Below are positions 10,365-21,715 of a stretch of 64,000 nt of DNA, in pieces (position 1 is the first letter of the stretch; each line of letters starts with the position of its first letter). The DNA is from Gymnothorax reevesii (Eukaryota; Chordata; Actinopteri; Anguilliformes; Muraenidae), in contig CM056574.1 of assembly GCA_029721435.1 (NCBI GenBank), forward strand, positions 7,576,001 through 7,640,000, given 5' to 3'. A program made the position numbers and the translations under genes. Below the pieces are notes generated by a model. It worked only from the letters and a program-made list of their open reading frames with translations, did no database searches and was not told where the DNA came from.

Positions 10365-11522
10365 GACCGAAAGACAACCTCACAGTGGGGGAAAGAGATG
10401 TGTTTTCACACCAGAGCAGGAGACCCTAATTGTGAACATGGTTCGTGAAAACAATGCAATTACCCTAAGACAAATTAAACAGAAGATCCTAGCAGATAAT
10501 GCAGCTTTTACAGTTTTTTTTGATTGCTAAAACACGTTTTTCAAAACTGCACACACAAAACTCCAAACATCACACACAAATTGTTAAACCCTGGCATCCC
10601 TTTGCAAAACAACTCTTTGCCATCAAATCTCTTAACATGTTCACAAAATGGAACTCGTCTTTTCATCTGTTAAACACAGCCATATTTTCACATGACACAC
10701 ACATACCATTCATTGAATAAACACGACTAAGCTTTTGGCTGAACACTACCAAGCATGTACAGAACACTGAAGAGCAAAATTGAAAACACAATTATAGAAA
10801 TGGAACACACTGAATGAATGACAATTACTCTGGTAAATGAACCCCATCCCCCCCCAAACAGCGCTGGAAGAACCGCCTAGACTGCTGCATGAAGCCCTGA
10901 CAGGCTGCAAAGCCCACATCTCCACAAGCCTCCTCCATGGCTTGAAGCAGTGGGACCTGGCTCTGTGGGGTCCTTTCATACACCCTCCCCCTCCTCCTCT
11001 TCTTCTCTGACTGTTGTCTCCTATGTTCTCCATTGCTCATCAAACAAAACAGAGGGTCAAGCCTCCTTTTATGCTGCAGTCCATGATTGCTAATTGGTCG
11101 CCAGACCCGAAAGTTTGGAGATTTGAATATTTGTGTGTTGTGGATTGATGCTTTGAGATTTTATGTGAGAAGTGTGTGCAAACCTGAAAACTGTGTGTTG
11201 TGTTTTGACAACAAGGTGATGTGAAATTGACATCAGAGGGTAAGGAAGGATAAGTCAGAGTCTAATATGATCAGGAAATCCAAAGTAGTAACAAACTGAG
11301 TCAAGCGATTGGGGACAGAAGTAAAGGTTGTGAAAACTGTGCCTAATTTTTGCTTTTTGTGTTTTAGCAATCGAAAAAAACTGTAATCCGATCCAGAATG
11401 TCAGCCTGTCTACACTGGACCGTGTCCTCAAGAGGAATTCATTCGCCATGAAACAGGTCTACAGGGTCCCGTTCGAAAGAAACACAGACCATGTGAAGAA
11501 CCTACGGCGCGACTTTGTGCTT
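10365..11522 (+). pseudogene. IS630/Tc1-type transposase, exon 2, split by nested element
   Basis: The first part (10365-10510) encodes RQPHSGG, then FTPEQETLIVNMVRENNAI and KQKILADNAAF. It is cut at a TA by the element at 10511-11383. The second part (11386-11522) resumes exactly in frame with NPIQNVSLSTLDRVLKR and YRVPFERNTDHV, ending in CTT before a GTAAGA donor. This region links the DNA-binding domain to the catalytic domain. With one TA copy removed the frame is continuous, so before the nested insertion this exon was intact. Confidence 0.8.
10509..11385 (-). mobile_element. Nested, internally deleted relative of the IS630-type transposon
   Basis: Ends CAGTTTTTTTTGATTGCTAAAAC (10511) and its inverse ending 11383 are bounded by TA duplications (10509-10510, 11384-11385). 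On the minus strand it keeps promoter-like sequence (GCATAAAAGG), the start MENIGDNSQRRRGGG, and then jumps directly to a transposase C-terminal segment (VYERTPQSQVPLLQAMEEACGD). The whole central region with the catalytic core is missing. It is related to but distinct from its host element, and inserted in the opposite orientation. Confidence 0.85.
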
Positions 11523-11671
11523 GTAAGACCCATACATTACAGTAAGCACTGACATACAGGTAATGTAGCCTTCCTGTGATGTACAGCAATTTATTTTTTT
11601 TTCCTTTTCTACAGTGTCTTTTGACCTCTCTGTCCATACAGTAACTTGCATTCTCTCTGTTTTTGTTTCAG
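11523..11671 (+). other. Transposase intron 2
   Basis: The donor CTT|GTAAGA and the acceptor CTCTGTTTTTGTTTCAG|CGA bound 149 bp, phase 0. The spliced lengths of the preceding exons total a whole number of codons, which supports both introns. Confidence 0.75.
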
Positions 11672-12316
11672 CGAATCCAGGAGCTTGATACGGCGAATGA
11701 ACTATATGAATATATTTTCATAGATGAGGCTGGGTTTAATCTGGTCAAGAGAAGGCGCAGGGGAAGAAATATCATGGGCCAGCGGGCCATTGTTGGGGTC
11801 CCCGGCCAGCGTGGTGGGAACATAACCATGTGTGCAGCAATAAATCACCATGGTGTCCTGCACCGCCATGTACATCTTGGTGCCTGTAACACAGACTTGC
11901 TGCTGGCCTTCCTTGATGACCTCCACGAAAAACTTCTTCCACCAGATCACACTGATGATCCACAAAGAATTAATTATTTTGTCATCTGGGACAGTGTGAG
12001 TTTCCACCGGGCTCTGCTTGTATGTCAATGGTTCCAGGCCCACCCACATTTTACGGTGTAATTCCTCCCGCCGTGCTCTCCATTCCTCAACCCCATAAAG
12101 GAGTTCTTCTCTGCTTGGAGGTGGAAGTTGTATGAGCGAAACCCCCAGACCAAGGTCCCACTTGTCCAGGCCATGGAAGAAGCCAGTGGTGAAGTCAGCC
12201 TCGAGTCCATTCAGGGATTCATGTGCCACTCAAGGTGGTTCGATAGGGAGAACATCACCTGTGATGTGGACGAAGCCCTCGGGCCTGACAGAAACCGACG
12301 GCATGATGATGCCTGA
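11672..12316 (+). pseudogene. IS630/Tc1-type transposase, exon 3 (DDE catalytic core, inactivated)
   Basis: This exon encodes RIQELDTANELYEY followed by the first catalytic motif FIDEAGF, then the GQRAIVGVPGQRGGNIT block, the second motif VIWDSVSFHR, then FLPPCSPFLNPIKEFFSAW and a C-terminal part ending RRHDDA. A TAA at 12059-12061 interrupts the frame just before FLPPCSP. In addition the position after NPI, which is the third acidic residue (E) in Tc1/IS630 transposases, is lysine here (AAG, 12098-12100). Either change should abolish activity. The frame after the TAA stays open to 12316, so the nonsense change is probably recent. A candidate AATAAA lies at 12342-12347. Confidence 0.85.
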
Positions 12317-12813
12317 TCATGATGATTCCTCAATCATGTATAATAAAAAAAACATTTTTGACTGCGTATTTGTGTGCTGTTTTAAGTTTGTTTTATGAAA
12401 AAGTAGGCTACACTGAGTCATTTTTACAAAAGGAGAAATATCTTTTTTTCCAGAGTCATTGTCGCTCATATGGTGTGTTCCATTTAACAGTAGTGTTTTC
12501 AATCTTGCACTACAATGTGCGGTAAATGCTTGGTAGTGTGCAGCAAAACCTTGGGTTGTGTGTGCTCAATGAATGGTAAGTGTCATTGGAAAATACGACT
12601 GTGTGTAGCAAATGAAAACATGAGTTCCATTTTGTGAACACAATGTAGAGATTTGATGGCAAGAGTCTTCTTGCAAAGGGAGTGTTAGGTTTAGCATTTT
12701 GTGGGTGCAGTTTTCAGTTCTGTGTGTGCAGTATTGAGAAAGTCGTTATTGTATTGAAACGTGTGTTGACAATCGTGAAAAACTGTAGTTGCTCGCGGCG
12801 CTAAAAGGGTTAA

Positions 12814-13224
12814 AACATGGTAGGATAGACTAGACTGGCGAGAAAGAGACAAGCGATTTATCACCCGATGAACTCATGGGCAGGGCGTTTCCCAAAAATG
12901 CTAGTTAAATTTGAATTTCACTCTTCTTTTTCACTGGCCTCGCCCACTTTTATTCGCCAATCGCTATTGCGAATCATTGCCGAGATTCGTTCAATTTGCA
13001 GTGAAAGCGAATGGCTGCATGCTGCTTTGGATGGTCGGTCTGGTTGAAGTGCGACTGCCCATTAAGCACTGGTAAACTTAACAAAGGCTAAACTTTGCGT
13101 ACATCCACACGCCCAACGTCTAACGCAGATCCCAGAATACACTGCTCTCTCTCTCCAATCCATCACACGGTCCCTCTGGAGCATTTCAGCTCTTTCCTGC
13201 TGGGGTGTGTGGTACTGGTAATGC
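12814..13224. other. Intronic sequence, nothing firm
   Basis: Contains AATCGCTATTGCGAATC and TGCAGTGAAAGCGAATGG, which could be remains of an old palindromic MITE, but no clear termini were found. Confidence 0.3.
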
Positions 13225-13234
13225 TGGGATGAAA

Positions 13235-13460
13235 ACAGTCATGAGTACGAGTCTTTATCTTAATGTAAGGACATCTTGTAGACTTGCTTTCATTTTTCGC
13301 AGCCGTTCCTGAAACCGAATCGTTACAATATTATGCCCCAACCTTAACCTGACCCTTAACTGTAACCATTACCCTCTGCAAGGACCATCAAAATGACCTC
13401 ACAACATCATAGGTTCTTGAGATTTGAGTCTCACAAGTATAGCTATACAATCCCATGCTT
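13235..13460 (+). repeat. Degenerate telomere-like repeat with TGAGGAC flanks, copy 1
   Basis: AACCTTAACCTGACCCTTAACTG-type words lie between GTAAGGACATCTTGTAGAC and GCAAGGACCATCAAAATGACC, followed by CTCACAAGTATAG and then CA repeats. The same arrangement recurs at about 15030, 24130 and 26640. Confidence 0.55.
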
Positions 13461-13617
13461 GCACATGCACATACACACATCCAGGCACACTTGCACTGAA
13501 ACAAGCAGGCACATTTATACAAACATGCACAGTATCTGTCTCTACATTAACACACGAATGCTCTCATACATAAACACATCGGCACACTTATAACCAAACG
13601 ATTACACATAGACAAGC

Positions 13618-13878
13618 TTGCACAAACACACACGCACACACACACATGCACACACACCAAAACACACATGCACACAAAACACACACACATGTACACACAC
13701 CAAAACACACATGCACACAAAACACACACACATGTACATACACCATAACACACATGCACACAAAACACACACACATGTACACACACACACACACACACAC
13801 ACCAAAACACACATGCACACAAAAGACACACACATGTACACACACCATAACACACATGCACACAAAACACACACACAT

Positions 13879-13913
<35 letters not shown>

Positions 13914-14105
13914 AAAACACACATGCACACAAAACACACACACATGTACAAACACCAAAACACACATGCACACAAAAAACACACACATGCACAAACACCA
14001 ACATGCACATGCACACAAAACAAATCCATGTTTCTGCATGCACACACGCACAGACACACGCACAGAAACACATATATGCATGCTCATGTACGCACATACA
14101 CACAC

Positions 14106-14140
<35 letters not shown>

Positions 14141-14245
14141 TACTCCAGCACATACACACACATGCATGAACCCACACACACACACACATGCATGGAAACA
14201 CATAAACACGCACACACACACGCAAACACACACACAGCCAGTCTG
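13618..14245. repeat. CA-rich compound minisatellite, 43-bp core
   Basis: The core unit contains CATGTACACACACCAAAAC and CACATGCACACAAAAC, spaced 43 bp in the simplest part and expanded by extra CA elsewhere. It grades into irregular (CA)n. Long His/Thr frames on the plus strand and Cys/Val frames on the minus strand are artefacts of the repeat. Confidence 0.9.
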
Positions 14246-15029
14246 AGAGAGATGCCAGCGGGAGCGTGATGGGCATTTGCCGTGGCATACGGGCAGAATT
14301 TGATTCGGCTGACATCAGAACTGGTACCAATGGTGGCCAGAGCCCTTGCCGAAGCGTTGCTGGACCCGTGTTAGACCCGAGGTGCGGACAAGCCGCGCAA
14401 TTTCCCATCCCAGCAACAACCAAGCAATCATCCGCACAAGCAAGAACACTGTCACCATGGAAACAAACACATACACACACAATCACAGATATACAGGGAG
14501 CTGGACAAAATATCGCAGACACCTCAGAAAATTTCAAGTTTCCAAACGTCCACATGAGAGATTCTTACTCATCTGAATGCCAATTAGCAAACCGAGTTCA
14601 AACCAGCAGCACTTTGTAATGTGTTAATTCTCCAAAGCACAGGATACTAACAGAGATATGTAGGGACTAAACTGTATTTGCTCAAACTGCAGGTTCATTG
14701 GTCACAAAAACAGCAAAGTTATTAATAACACCAGAGTTAAAAAAATATGACTAACCATACCAAACACAAAAACACATGAACTGAAAAAAATACCAGTGTC
14801 TGCAAGCTGATGTCCCCAGTCAAGAAATAATGGACACCTTGGCAGGAATGTTGCAAATAACCACAGAAAAATGGAACCCTGAAAATCACCAAAAATTGAA
14901 TTAATCCGCACCTCAACAATACAGTCGGAAGCCCCGCGAGCGTCATAAACCTGGCATTAATGGCAGAGTTTCACATTGTGTGTATTTCCTGAAGACACAC
15001 ATACACGCGCACACACCCACGCAGCCTTG
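14246..15029. other. Intronic sequence, no gene seen
   Basis: Unique-looking; the short overlapping frames have no protein character. Confidence 0.45.
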
Positions 15030-15420
15030 TATTTTTATCCTTGTGAGGACATTACATTGACTTCCGTTCATTCTTTCTGTCTCTACAGCCTTTCCCTAAT
15101 CTTAACAATAAGCAACGCATGCCTCAATCAAACCCTTACCCTATACTTAACTCATCCCTAATTCTAACCATAACCCAAACCCTTACCCTAATGTTAACCT
15201 ATCCCTAATTCTAACCCTAACACAAACCCTTACCCTAATGTTAACCTATCCCTAATTCTAACCTTACGCCAAACCCTTACCCTAATGTTAACCTATCCCT
15301 AATTCTAACCTTATGCTGTTAGGCATAGGACACTTGAAAATGTCCTCACTTCCCAATAATGTCCCCACTTTGTTAGAAAAAACATTTTTTTTTTGTTCTC
15401 ACTTAGTAGCATGAACAAGA
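15030..15420 (+). repeat. Telomere-like repeat with TGAGGAC flanks, copy 2
   Basis: CCTTGTGAGGACATTACATTG leads into tandem units of about 51-57 bp built from CTAACCCTAACACAAACCC and TTAACCTATCCC, then GTCCTCACTTCCC and GTCCCCACTTTG. Copy 4 at 26640-26975 is its reverse complement, including the CTCTACAGCCTTTCCCTAATC block. Confidence 0.75.
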
Positions 15421-15630
15421 ATACACACGCACGCACACAAACACACACACACACACACACAAAACCACACGCACAAACCCACGCACACACACCCACACAA
15501 CGGTAATGGATCATTCATGGATATCCCAGCAGACAGCTGTAGCCCTTGGCAGCTCAGTAATAGTGGTCACACTCACACACACACAACCACACACACACGC
15601 ACGCACACACGCGCACACACACACCCCCCC
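15421..15630. repeat. Two (CA)n microsatellites
   Basis: CA-rich runs at about 15424-15500 and 15570-15628, separated by unique sequence. CA runs next to the telomere-like repeat also occur at copies 1 and 4. Confidence 0.85.
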
Positions 15631-16415
15631 CGCGTGACGCAGGTGAGGGAGCACAGTGCACTTCGAGGACCTCCACCCCCTCACACACTGCTGAAAACAG
15701 ACCACGGTAGGGCTAGTCTCAAAGTGATATTTCATTGGTCAAACAAACACCCCCGCCCCCCTGCCCCCCCCGCCATCCCGAGCTCGGAGCGGCAGTTTTT
15801 AATGGGGTTCAGAGAGGTTTGGAATGCAGATCAGAACACAGGGGAGATCAGACCCTGACACAAGCCGAAACACCAAAACACCAATCACACACTGCCAGGG
15901 AAGCACTCCATCTCGCGTTCTGCACTCTGCACAATCTCATACCAGTGCAATGCACTCTGGGAATAATCCAGATGTCCAAGTTGATGTGCTCTGTTTTCAG
16001 CTCTTTCAGCCGCTCATCTGCTGCCACTTCAGCTCTCCTCTCATTAGACTGAGAAAAAAAAAATCATCACAGAGCCGTCAATCAAACGACGAAGGAAGTA
16101 AACAGTTAACCGGAGGTTTGTTCCACGAAGGATGTTCGGCAGTAGCCAGGATTTGTTTGCATGAGCTGACCTGACAAACCCTAAACTTGCAATCACAGAT
16201 AGCATGAGTTACCATGGAGAGTTAGAAGAGAGCCGCATTCATGACACTGAATGTGCTGATTTCAAGGCCCAACATTCTCTCACTAACAAACTGAACTCAG
16301 TTTGAAGTCCATCCCCCAATAATATAGTAATAACAACAACCAGGCAACATTATCATCAATACGCCTGCTGCCATGGAGTCCTATTTCTGAACTCAAGCAG
16401 AGTCAGGACTAGTAG
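15631..16415. other. Intronic sequence, no gene seen
   Basis: Contains C-rich stretches near 15752-15775. No coding frame or mobile element was recognised. Confidence 0.45.
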
Positions 16416-16442
16416 CACACACACGCACGCACACACACACAC

Positions 16443-16503
<61 letters not shown>

Positions 16504-16541
16504 CGCGCACACACACACACACACACACGCACAGACACACA
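16416..16541. repeat. (CA)n microsatellite
   Basis: About 125 bp of almost pure CA with scattered CG interruptions. Confidence 0.95.
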
Positions 16542-16730
16542 GCATTTCTCTCATCTTGTCAAGGTAGTTTCTGAGAAAACCTGTCCCCTACTAATCCAGA
16601 GGGAAGGACGGACAGACAGACAGCGATACTTCCATCCCCCCCCCCCCGCCCCCCTCTTCACTTTGTGCTGTGAAGGGGGATAGTAATACATAAACCATCT
16701 GTTAGCATGTAAAAACTAAAATAAAATAAA

Positions 16731-16767
<37 letters not shown>

Positions 16768-17879
16768 ATCAATAATATATAAATATATAATATATGAATA
16801 TATAAATCAATAAAGCAGTCCTCCCACGTCAACAGCCCAAAACGTATGTGTTTGAGAGGGTGGATTTCCAAGGTCAGGGATGGGCTCAGAGTGAAAAATC
16901 ATTGCAGGGAATGGCGATTTCTAACACTTATGTAATCAGCCATGAAAACAGGATAAAATTGTTTTGATTCTCAGTGATTATGAACTGATCGTGTAAACGA
17001 ATGAAGTAGACTCAGCAAATATTTCGACAATTTAAGGCATTAGTAAGAGGGTCCTGGGCTAGTATTTTCCGGGTGATTCGACACATCCACTCACTGTCCG
17101 TTTCGAGTCGCCTTTCAGAATGTTATCATGGAATTCGCCTATAGAGGGCGCATCACAGCCGCAAACCTGCACATTCAAGATCGAAGTGAAGAGTCTCAGC
17201 CAGGTTCAGCAGCACCAGGTACAGCAAAAAACAAAAAGAAAAAAAAAACGAGACGTCAGACAACGGCGTTGAGTGCAGCAGTCCGCAGACGACATGGTTT
17301 CTGGGATGCCAATGTGTTGTTCATCCGGAGTGACTGCTCTTGGTGTCATTATCGTTGACGTCGTGATTTAGGCTTGCGCGGAGAAACAGGAGAACATCCG
17401 TCAACTAAATTAGCAGAGCAGCTCCTCACCTCCCTGAAATGTCTCGCTCCGGCACTGACTGGGGGCGGGAGGGGGGAGATGCAGTTCTTAAATTAATTGG
17501 CTCGTTCAGCGAGGGGCTCGCCATCCGTCTCCAGGCGCAGTCAGAAAGGTGAGAAGCCGACAGGAGCCGTTCCCAGAGACAGGAGACGTCCTCTCGGATG
17601 GGAGTCTCGGGCGCCGATCCAAGAGGAAATAACGACGGCCTCTCGCGCGAGCGGGGACCGAATTCATCTCGGAGGAGACATCAGATGTCGGGGACGTTTC
17701 CTCCGCTGATCGCTGTGCGGGTTCTGCTCCCTGAGCGACACCATAAAGGGGCCGTCTGCGGGGGGAAATGGCCTCGCCTTTGATGATATTCACGAGCCAT
17801 AAGTCAGCGGTTCAGCCAGACATTTAAAAAATCGAAAGTGACTATTCGCACTGATTTAAGTGCGTCCCAGCGGAAAAAA
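16542..17879. other. Intronic sequence with poly-C, (TA)n and a CpG-rich patch
   Basis: Holds a C-run near 16636-16655, a (TA)n run at about 16735-16762 and a GC- and CpG-rich patch at about 17440-17790. The patch could mark an alternative 5' exon or promoter of lingo2, but no TATA box, initiator or splice donor stands out. Confidence 0.35.
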
Positions 17880-18118
17880 TGATCGAAATTCGCGTTAGAC
17901 GCACTTAGAAGTGTGGCCAAGGTGCATATTTCTCCATTGCCCAGCACTTATGTTGAGTGTTTCCAAAGCAAAATTTTTCTTTTTCTTGGCCAAACTTATT
18001 TTTTAAGCTGTGGCCAAGGGAAAATTTCAGCATGGGCCACACGTGTAAGTACGAAGTGTGGCCAAGAAAAAAATTCAGCATTCGCCACACGTATAAGTGC
18101 AAATATCACTGACCTTAA
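17880..18118. repeat. Diverged GTGGCCAAG inverted/direct repeat cluster
   Basis: AAGTGTGGCCAAG occurs near 17911 and 18054, TGTGGCCAAGGG near 18009 and TTGGCCAAAC near 17988. GGGCCACACGTGTAAGT and CGCCACACGTATAAGT are inverse relatives. The mix of direct and inverted copies suggests a small palindromic element duplicated in tandem. Confidence 0.5.
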
Positions 18119-18732
18119 ATAATCGTGACGCTAAGCACCAGGACAGCCCGCAAGACAGCACCTTCCCAAACTAAAACTATAATTAAAACACACAACTTAA
18201 TAATAATAATAGGATGTTGTGTCTGGATATTTTCCACCCAGACTCTGGAGAACATTAAGAAAAAATAGGGAATTAAAGATAATCAAATGTGCCAGGTCGT
18301 TGGAACAATAATTCATATAATTAGCATTCCCATGCGTTAAAACAGAGAATAAACATCAGTTCAAAAGTGCTCGAATCTCGCCACGGCAAGCCGCTGGAGT
18401 ATATCGCCCGGAGGGATAGCCAGGGCGCAATTCAATGCGAGAAACACTGGAGGGCCACTTCAAAAAGTCGCTGGGCTTCGGTTATTTCCAGTATACACTG
18501 CGCCCTGGTCTTGGGCCTGTTCACGGAACATTTGAATGCAAGTTTCTTAACTGAAAATAGCCTGCAAAAGGAGCTCAGCCTGAAAGATGTGTCGGTTCTG
18601 CGCGTGATCACGGTGAAGGAGACACCCCCACAGCTCTACCGACCTCCGGAAAAAAGAAGAGTTTACTCGGAAAAAACATCACAGCAGCAACGCGAGAGGT
18701 TTCAGATAAGATCCTGCTTATTGAGAGAGGGA

Positions 18733-18785
<53 letters not shown>

Positions 18786-19912
18786 AGAGAGAGAGTCGAA
18801 GATGATTATGGATGCAAGTGAACACGCGATGGGCTGACTGGCAGAGGCCCGCGCGCAGCACCTCGGGTTCGCTATCCCTTCATCAACACAATTTAAAAAC
18901 CCAGCTGCTCACATTTTCCCATGAAATACTGGAATCACAGCGGGCCGGCTGCTGACGCGGGGAGCTTTTCAATCCAGCCAAATAAAGACTACTTACAAAA
19001 ACGCAGCTAATTCAAGATGCAAGAATCGAAGTAAAATATGATGCAGCATTCAGTCCACTGAGGCTTACTCATTCCATATAAAATCGAAATACAACAATTA
19101 TCCACTTGAGAGGAATGCATATAGCATATACGTTAGGATAAAGATTATCGTGTAGATACACAACACATACGCATATGTTTAAGATGCAATAACCTGGTAA
19201 ACCAGTTCCTGAAATAACATTTTCTCTTTTTGACAACTTTTTATATATTTTAATGGGACAATACCTCTTTAAATATTGTTCACATAAACATATGTACATG
19301 CCTAAACTTTAGTACTTTACCTCACTAAAATCATTTAAAAATAATAATAATTAAAAAAAAGTTGAGATTATGGATAAAGGCAATCTTCGGCAGAGATGGC
19401 TTTCCTCTGCCAGATACCAGTGGATTTAAGTCCATTTCGCCATCCAGGATTGTTCAAACACAAATTTAAGGAGGCCCACTGGCCAACATCGCTCATTGAA
19501 TAAGTTTTGTAATATACCTGAGAAATTACCTTGACAATTGAAAGTGATGTAGCCAATGTGCAGATATCCCTGAGCAAAACTACACATTACAGCTGATTAC
19601 AAACCAAGAAGAAGTCTCCCGCGCCCTTACCAGGACACTGGGATATTCTGGAACATGGCTGGATACCTAGCAGTGAGTGTCTACTCAGACTTCACACATT
19701 GATGGAGAAAACAAACATTATGTTTGGTCTCAAAGCCATCAGAGGTGTGTTGTACAGCAAAACAACAGGGTTTGACCCAACAGCACACAGCAAGTAAACA
19801 TTCTGGCCCGCGATACCGGCACAGCATGTAAATATGATAACAAAAACTGCACTGTGTGTATTCATAATGAACACAAATACCACTTTGCATATGATAGTTG
19901 CAGCCTACAGCC
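18119..19912. other. Intronic sequence with (GA)n tract
   Basis: A (GA)n run lies at about 18729-18796. A 156-codon open frame ends in that run and has no recognisable domain; I do not call it a gene. Confidence 0.45.
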
Positions 19913-20112
19913 AAATGGTTCAGGTGTTTAGCTGGGATGTTGAGAAGGTTGTTGGTTCAAGCCCCAGTATGACGGCAATAAGATCAGTGCAACTGTTAGG
20001 CCCTTGAGTGAGGCCCCTAACCAGAAATTAGTCCAATGTGGAATTGGCCCCTGCTTGATCTAATCAGCTGTTAGTTGCCATAGTTACAAGCGTCAGCTAA
20101 AATAACTGCAGA
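19913..20112 (+). mobile_element. tRNA-derived SINE, old copy
   Basis: TGGTTCAGGTGTTTAGCTGGG resembles an A box and GGTTCAAGCCCC at about 19954 a B box. Next comes TAGGCCCTTGAGTGAGGCCCCTAACC, then GTTAGTTGCC and GCGTCAGCTAAAATAAC. That order matches fish SINEs with a conserved tail (TAAGTCGCTTTGGATAAAAG type), here well diverged. Confidence 0.65.
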
Positions 20113-21539
20113 GCATTCTAAAATGTCCTCATGTGCCGTTAACTGATTCTCATTTGGCATTAATTAATGCTAATTGTTCTCCAGTGATGCATCTCTTGCA
20201 GCTATTGCAAAATATCAGCAAATCTGCAAGAAGATGCTCCGCGCTTTATGTATGTACGACTCTGTGGAACGTGAATGCCGACCCTGGCTTCGCTTGCGGT
20301 GGCGAGGCCCCCGTGGAGTCGAAGAGAATTATGGCGAGTTTCTGTGCTCCCAACTTCCACTCTCAAACCTCTCTCCGGCATCCGAGACACCAGACTGCGA
20401 GTTTCGCGTCTCCGGGATCCGACGGTGCTAGAAAATCTCTTTTTCAGCTACTGCTTGAGACGTTTTAAAGTAGCAGACGTGTCATAACCGCGCTACGGCT
20501 GTTATGATGGCTGACAGGTTCATTTCCAACAGTGCTTCTGACGGAGGATTCACTGCGCATTTCAGTGGTTAAAAGCCAGCACAGGCACGCTTCTGAACCC
20601 AGCATACGCTGAGGAGAGGTTCTGCATTGTTGCCGCGCTCTTTGCAGAAGGTTACAGATGTCGCCGGTGGGATCGGGTCCAACTCCGTTATAGAACTGGC
20701 ACGGGTACTGATCCAATTAGTGCTCTCTGAGCTATACCAGACCCGGCATCTTATCAGAGCATTCGGGATCCGGGCCTGATTACTTCCTCCAATCTCCAAG
20801 AATTCTCGAGCAGCATTGAGGAACAGAGCGATACCAACCAATTAAGGTCATCGCTGTCAACACCGGGCTTTTCTGCTGAATCTATAACCGTTATTGAATG
20901 GGCTGCCTTGCGTATCAAGCAAAAATACCCACTTAGTTTTTCACAACCTCCACTTGGACAGTGCTGCTCTTAACCATATAAGGAACATCATTTTCTTCTT
21001 CTTTTTTCTATTTGAAGGGATTTGCGTGGGGTTCAGCCACTGATAAAGAATTGCTACGCAAACATGTTATGTGAAACCACTTAAAATAGAATTGTGTATT
21101 AATCTGAAAACTGTAAATTCTCTCCCCTTAATCCGGAAAATTTGGCAAAGCTTTTTTACCTATCACTAAGATTTGCTCCATGACACAACGACTCAAGATT
21201 TTAAAAAATGGCCCAGGCGTCTCGATAGAGCCCATTCTTATACTTAACAAATCCAGGGATTACAATGTTTATACTCTGCCAAATTCCAGATTACAAAAGT
21301 AGGATTTGACTTTTGAGAGGATTGCAGAACCTCCTCAAGCCCCGGGAATAAGTTCCACGGCTCCCGAAGAGCGGAGGGAATTAATCCAACGTGTGTCCGT
21401 CCGTTATCAAACCGATCTACTCCAGGCCAAGGTGGTAGGCAGGCTGGAGCCAATCTCTGCCTCAGATGTGTGAGATGCAAGAATGTCCCCTGGACAGTCC
21501 ACCATGTCGTTCCCGCACTCCATTCACCATGCATTTTAG
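20113..21539. other. Intronic sequence, no gene seen
   Basis: Overlapping short open frames on both strands at 20130-20840 reflect a stop-poor, GC-balanced stretch. No domain was recognised. Confidence 0.45.
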
Positions 21540-21715
21540 ATTCCCCAGTTAGCCTGGCATGCGTGTCTTTGGATGATCGGAGGAAATCGGCATACTCACA
21601 GGGAACCCGAAACAAACACAGCAAGAACCTGCAAACTTTACACAGCAAGGACCTGCGCAAGATTTGAACCCACAACCTTTTCATGGTGAAGTAACTGCAT
21701 CGCTGTGCGGCCCCA
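21540..21715 (-). mobile_element. Common fish interspersed repeat, copy 1
   Basis: GCATGCGTGTCTTTGGATGATCGGAGGAAA, then CCTGCAAACTTTACACAG, GATTTGAACCCACAACC and GCTGTGCGGCCCC resemble the widespread fish repeat that reads GGTTCGAATCC, then TTTGCATGTTCTCC and GGTTTCCTCC on its other strand. A related partial copy lies at 40550-40800. Confidence 0.6.

Larger units (their letters stand above)
8774..12787 (+). mobile_element. 4.0-kb IS630/Tc1-type DNA transposon
   Basis: Terminal inverted repeats CAGTTTTTCACGATT (8776) and AATCGTGAAAAACTG (ending 12785) are bounded by TA duplications, the target used by Tc1/mariner/IS630 elements. Subterminal regions on both sides are rich in ACACAC/GTGTGT-type words. 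It carries one transposase gene with two introns in plus orientation and is itself interrupted by a related element at 10511-11383. Confidence 0.9.
8607..12813 (+). mobile_element. piggyBac-like MITE split by a later transposon
   Basis: The left terminus CCCTTTGAGCGCCG at 8611 and the right terminus, CCCTTTTAGCGCCG when read inward, are flanked by TTAA at 8607-8610 and 12810-12813. Without the insertion the element would be about 190 bp. Two relatives lie at 46311-46857 and 47154-47393 in this window and share the internal CATGTGGCAACTTGTTTAAA-type arm. The TTAA duplication and CCC/GGG ends are the piggyBac hallmark. The copy is interrupted at a TA (8774-8775 and 12786-12787). Confidence 0.85.

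Noticed and set aside
13547..14555. Cys/Val-rich and His/Thr-rich frames up to 317 codons
   Set aside because: Translations of (CA)n/(GT)n repeats.
15120..15320. CCCTAA-like words considered as an interstitial telomere
   Set aside because: The words are degenerate, organised in longer units and bounded by flanks shared with other copies.
17440..17790. CpG-rich patch considered as a lingo2 promoter or first exon
   Set aside because: No initiator, TATA box or clear splice donor could be singled out; similar patches occur near 27150, 48600, 55400 and 57500.
18367..18837. 156-codon plus-strand frame
   Set aside because: No domain recognised, ends in a (GA)n run, no splice or promoter support.
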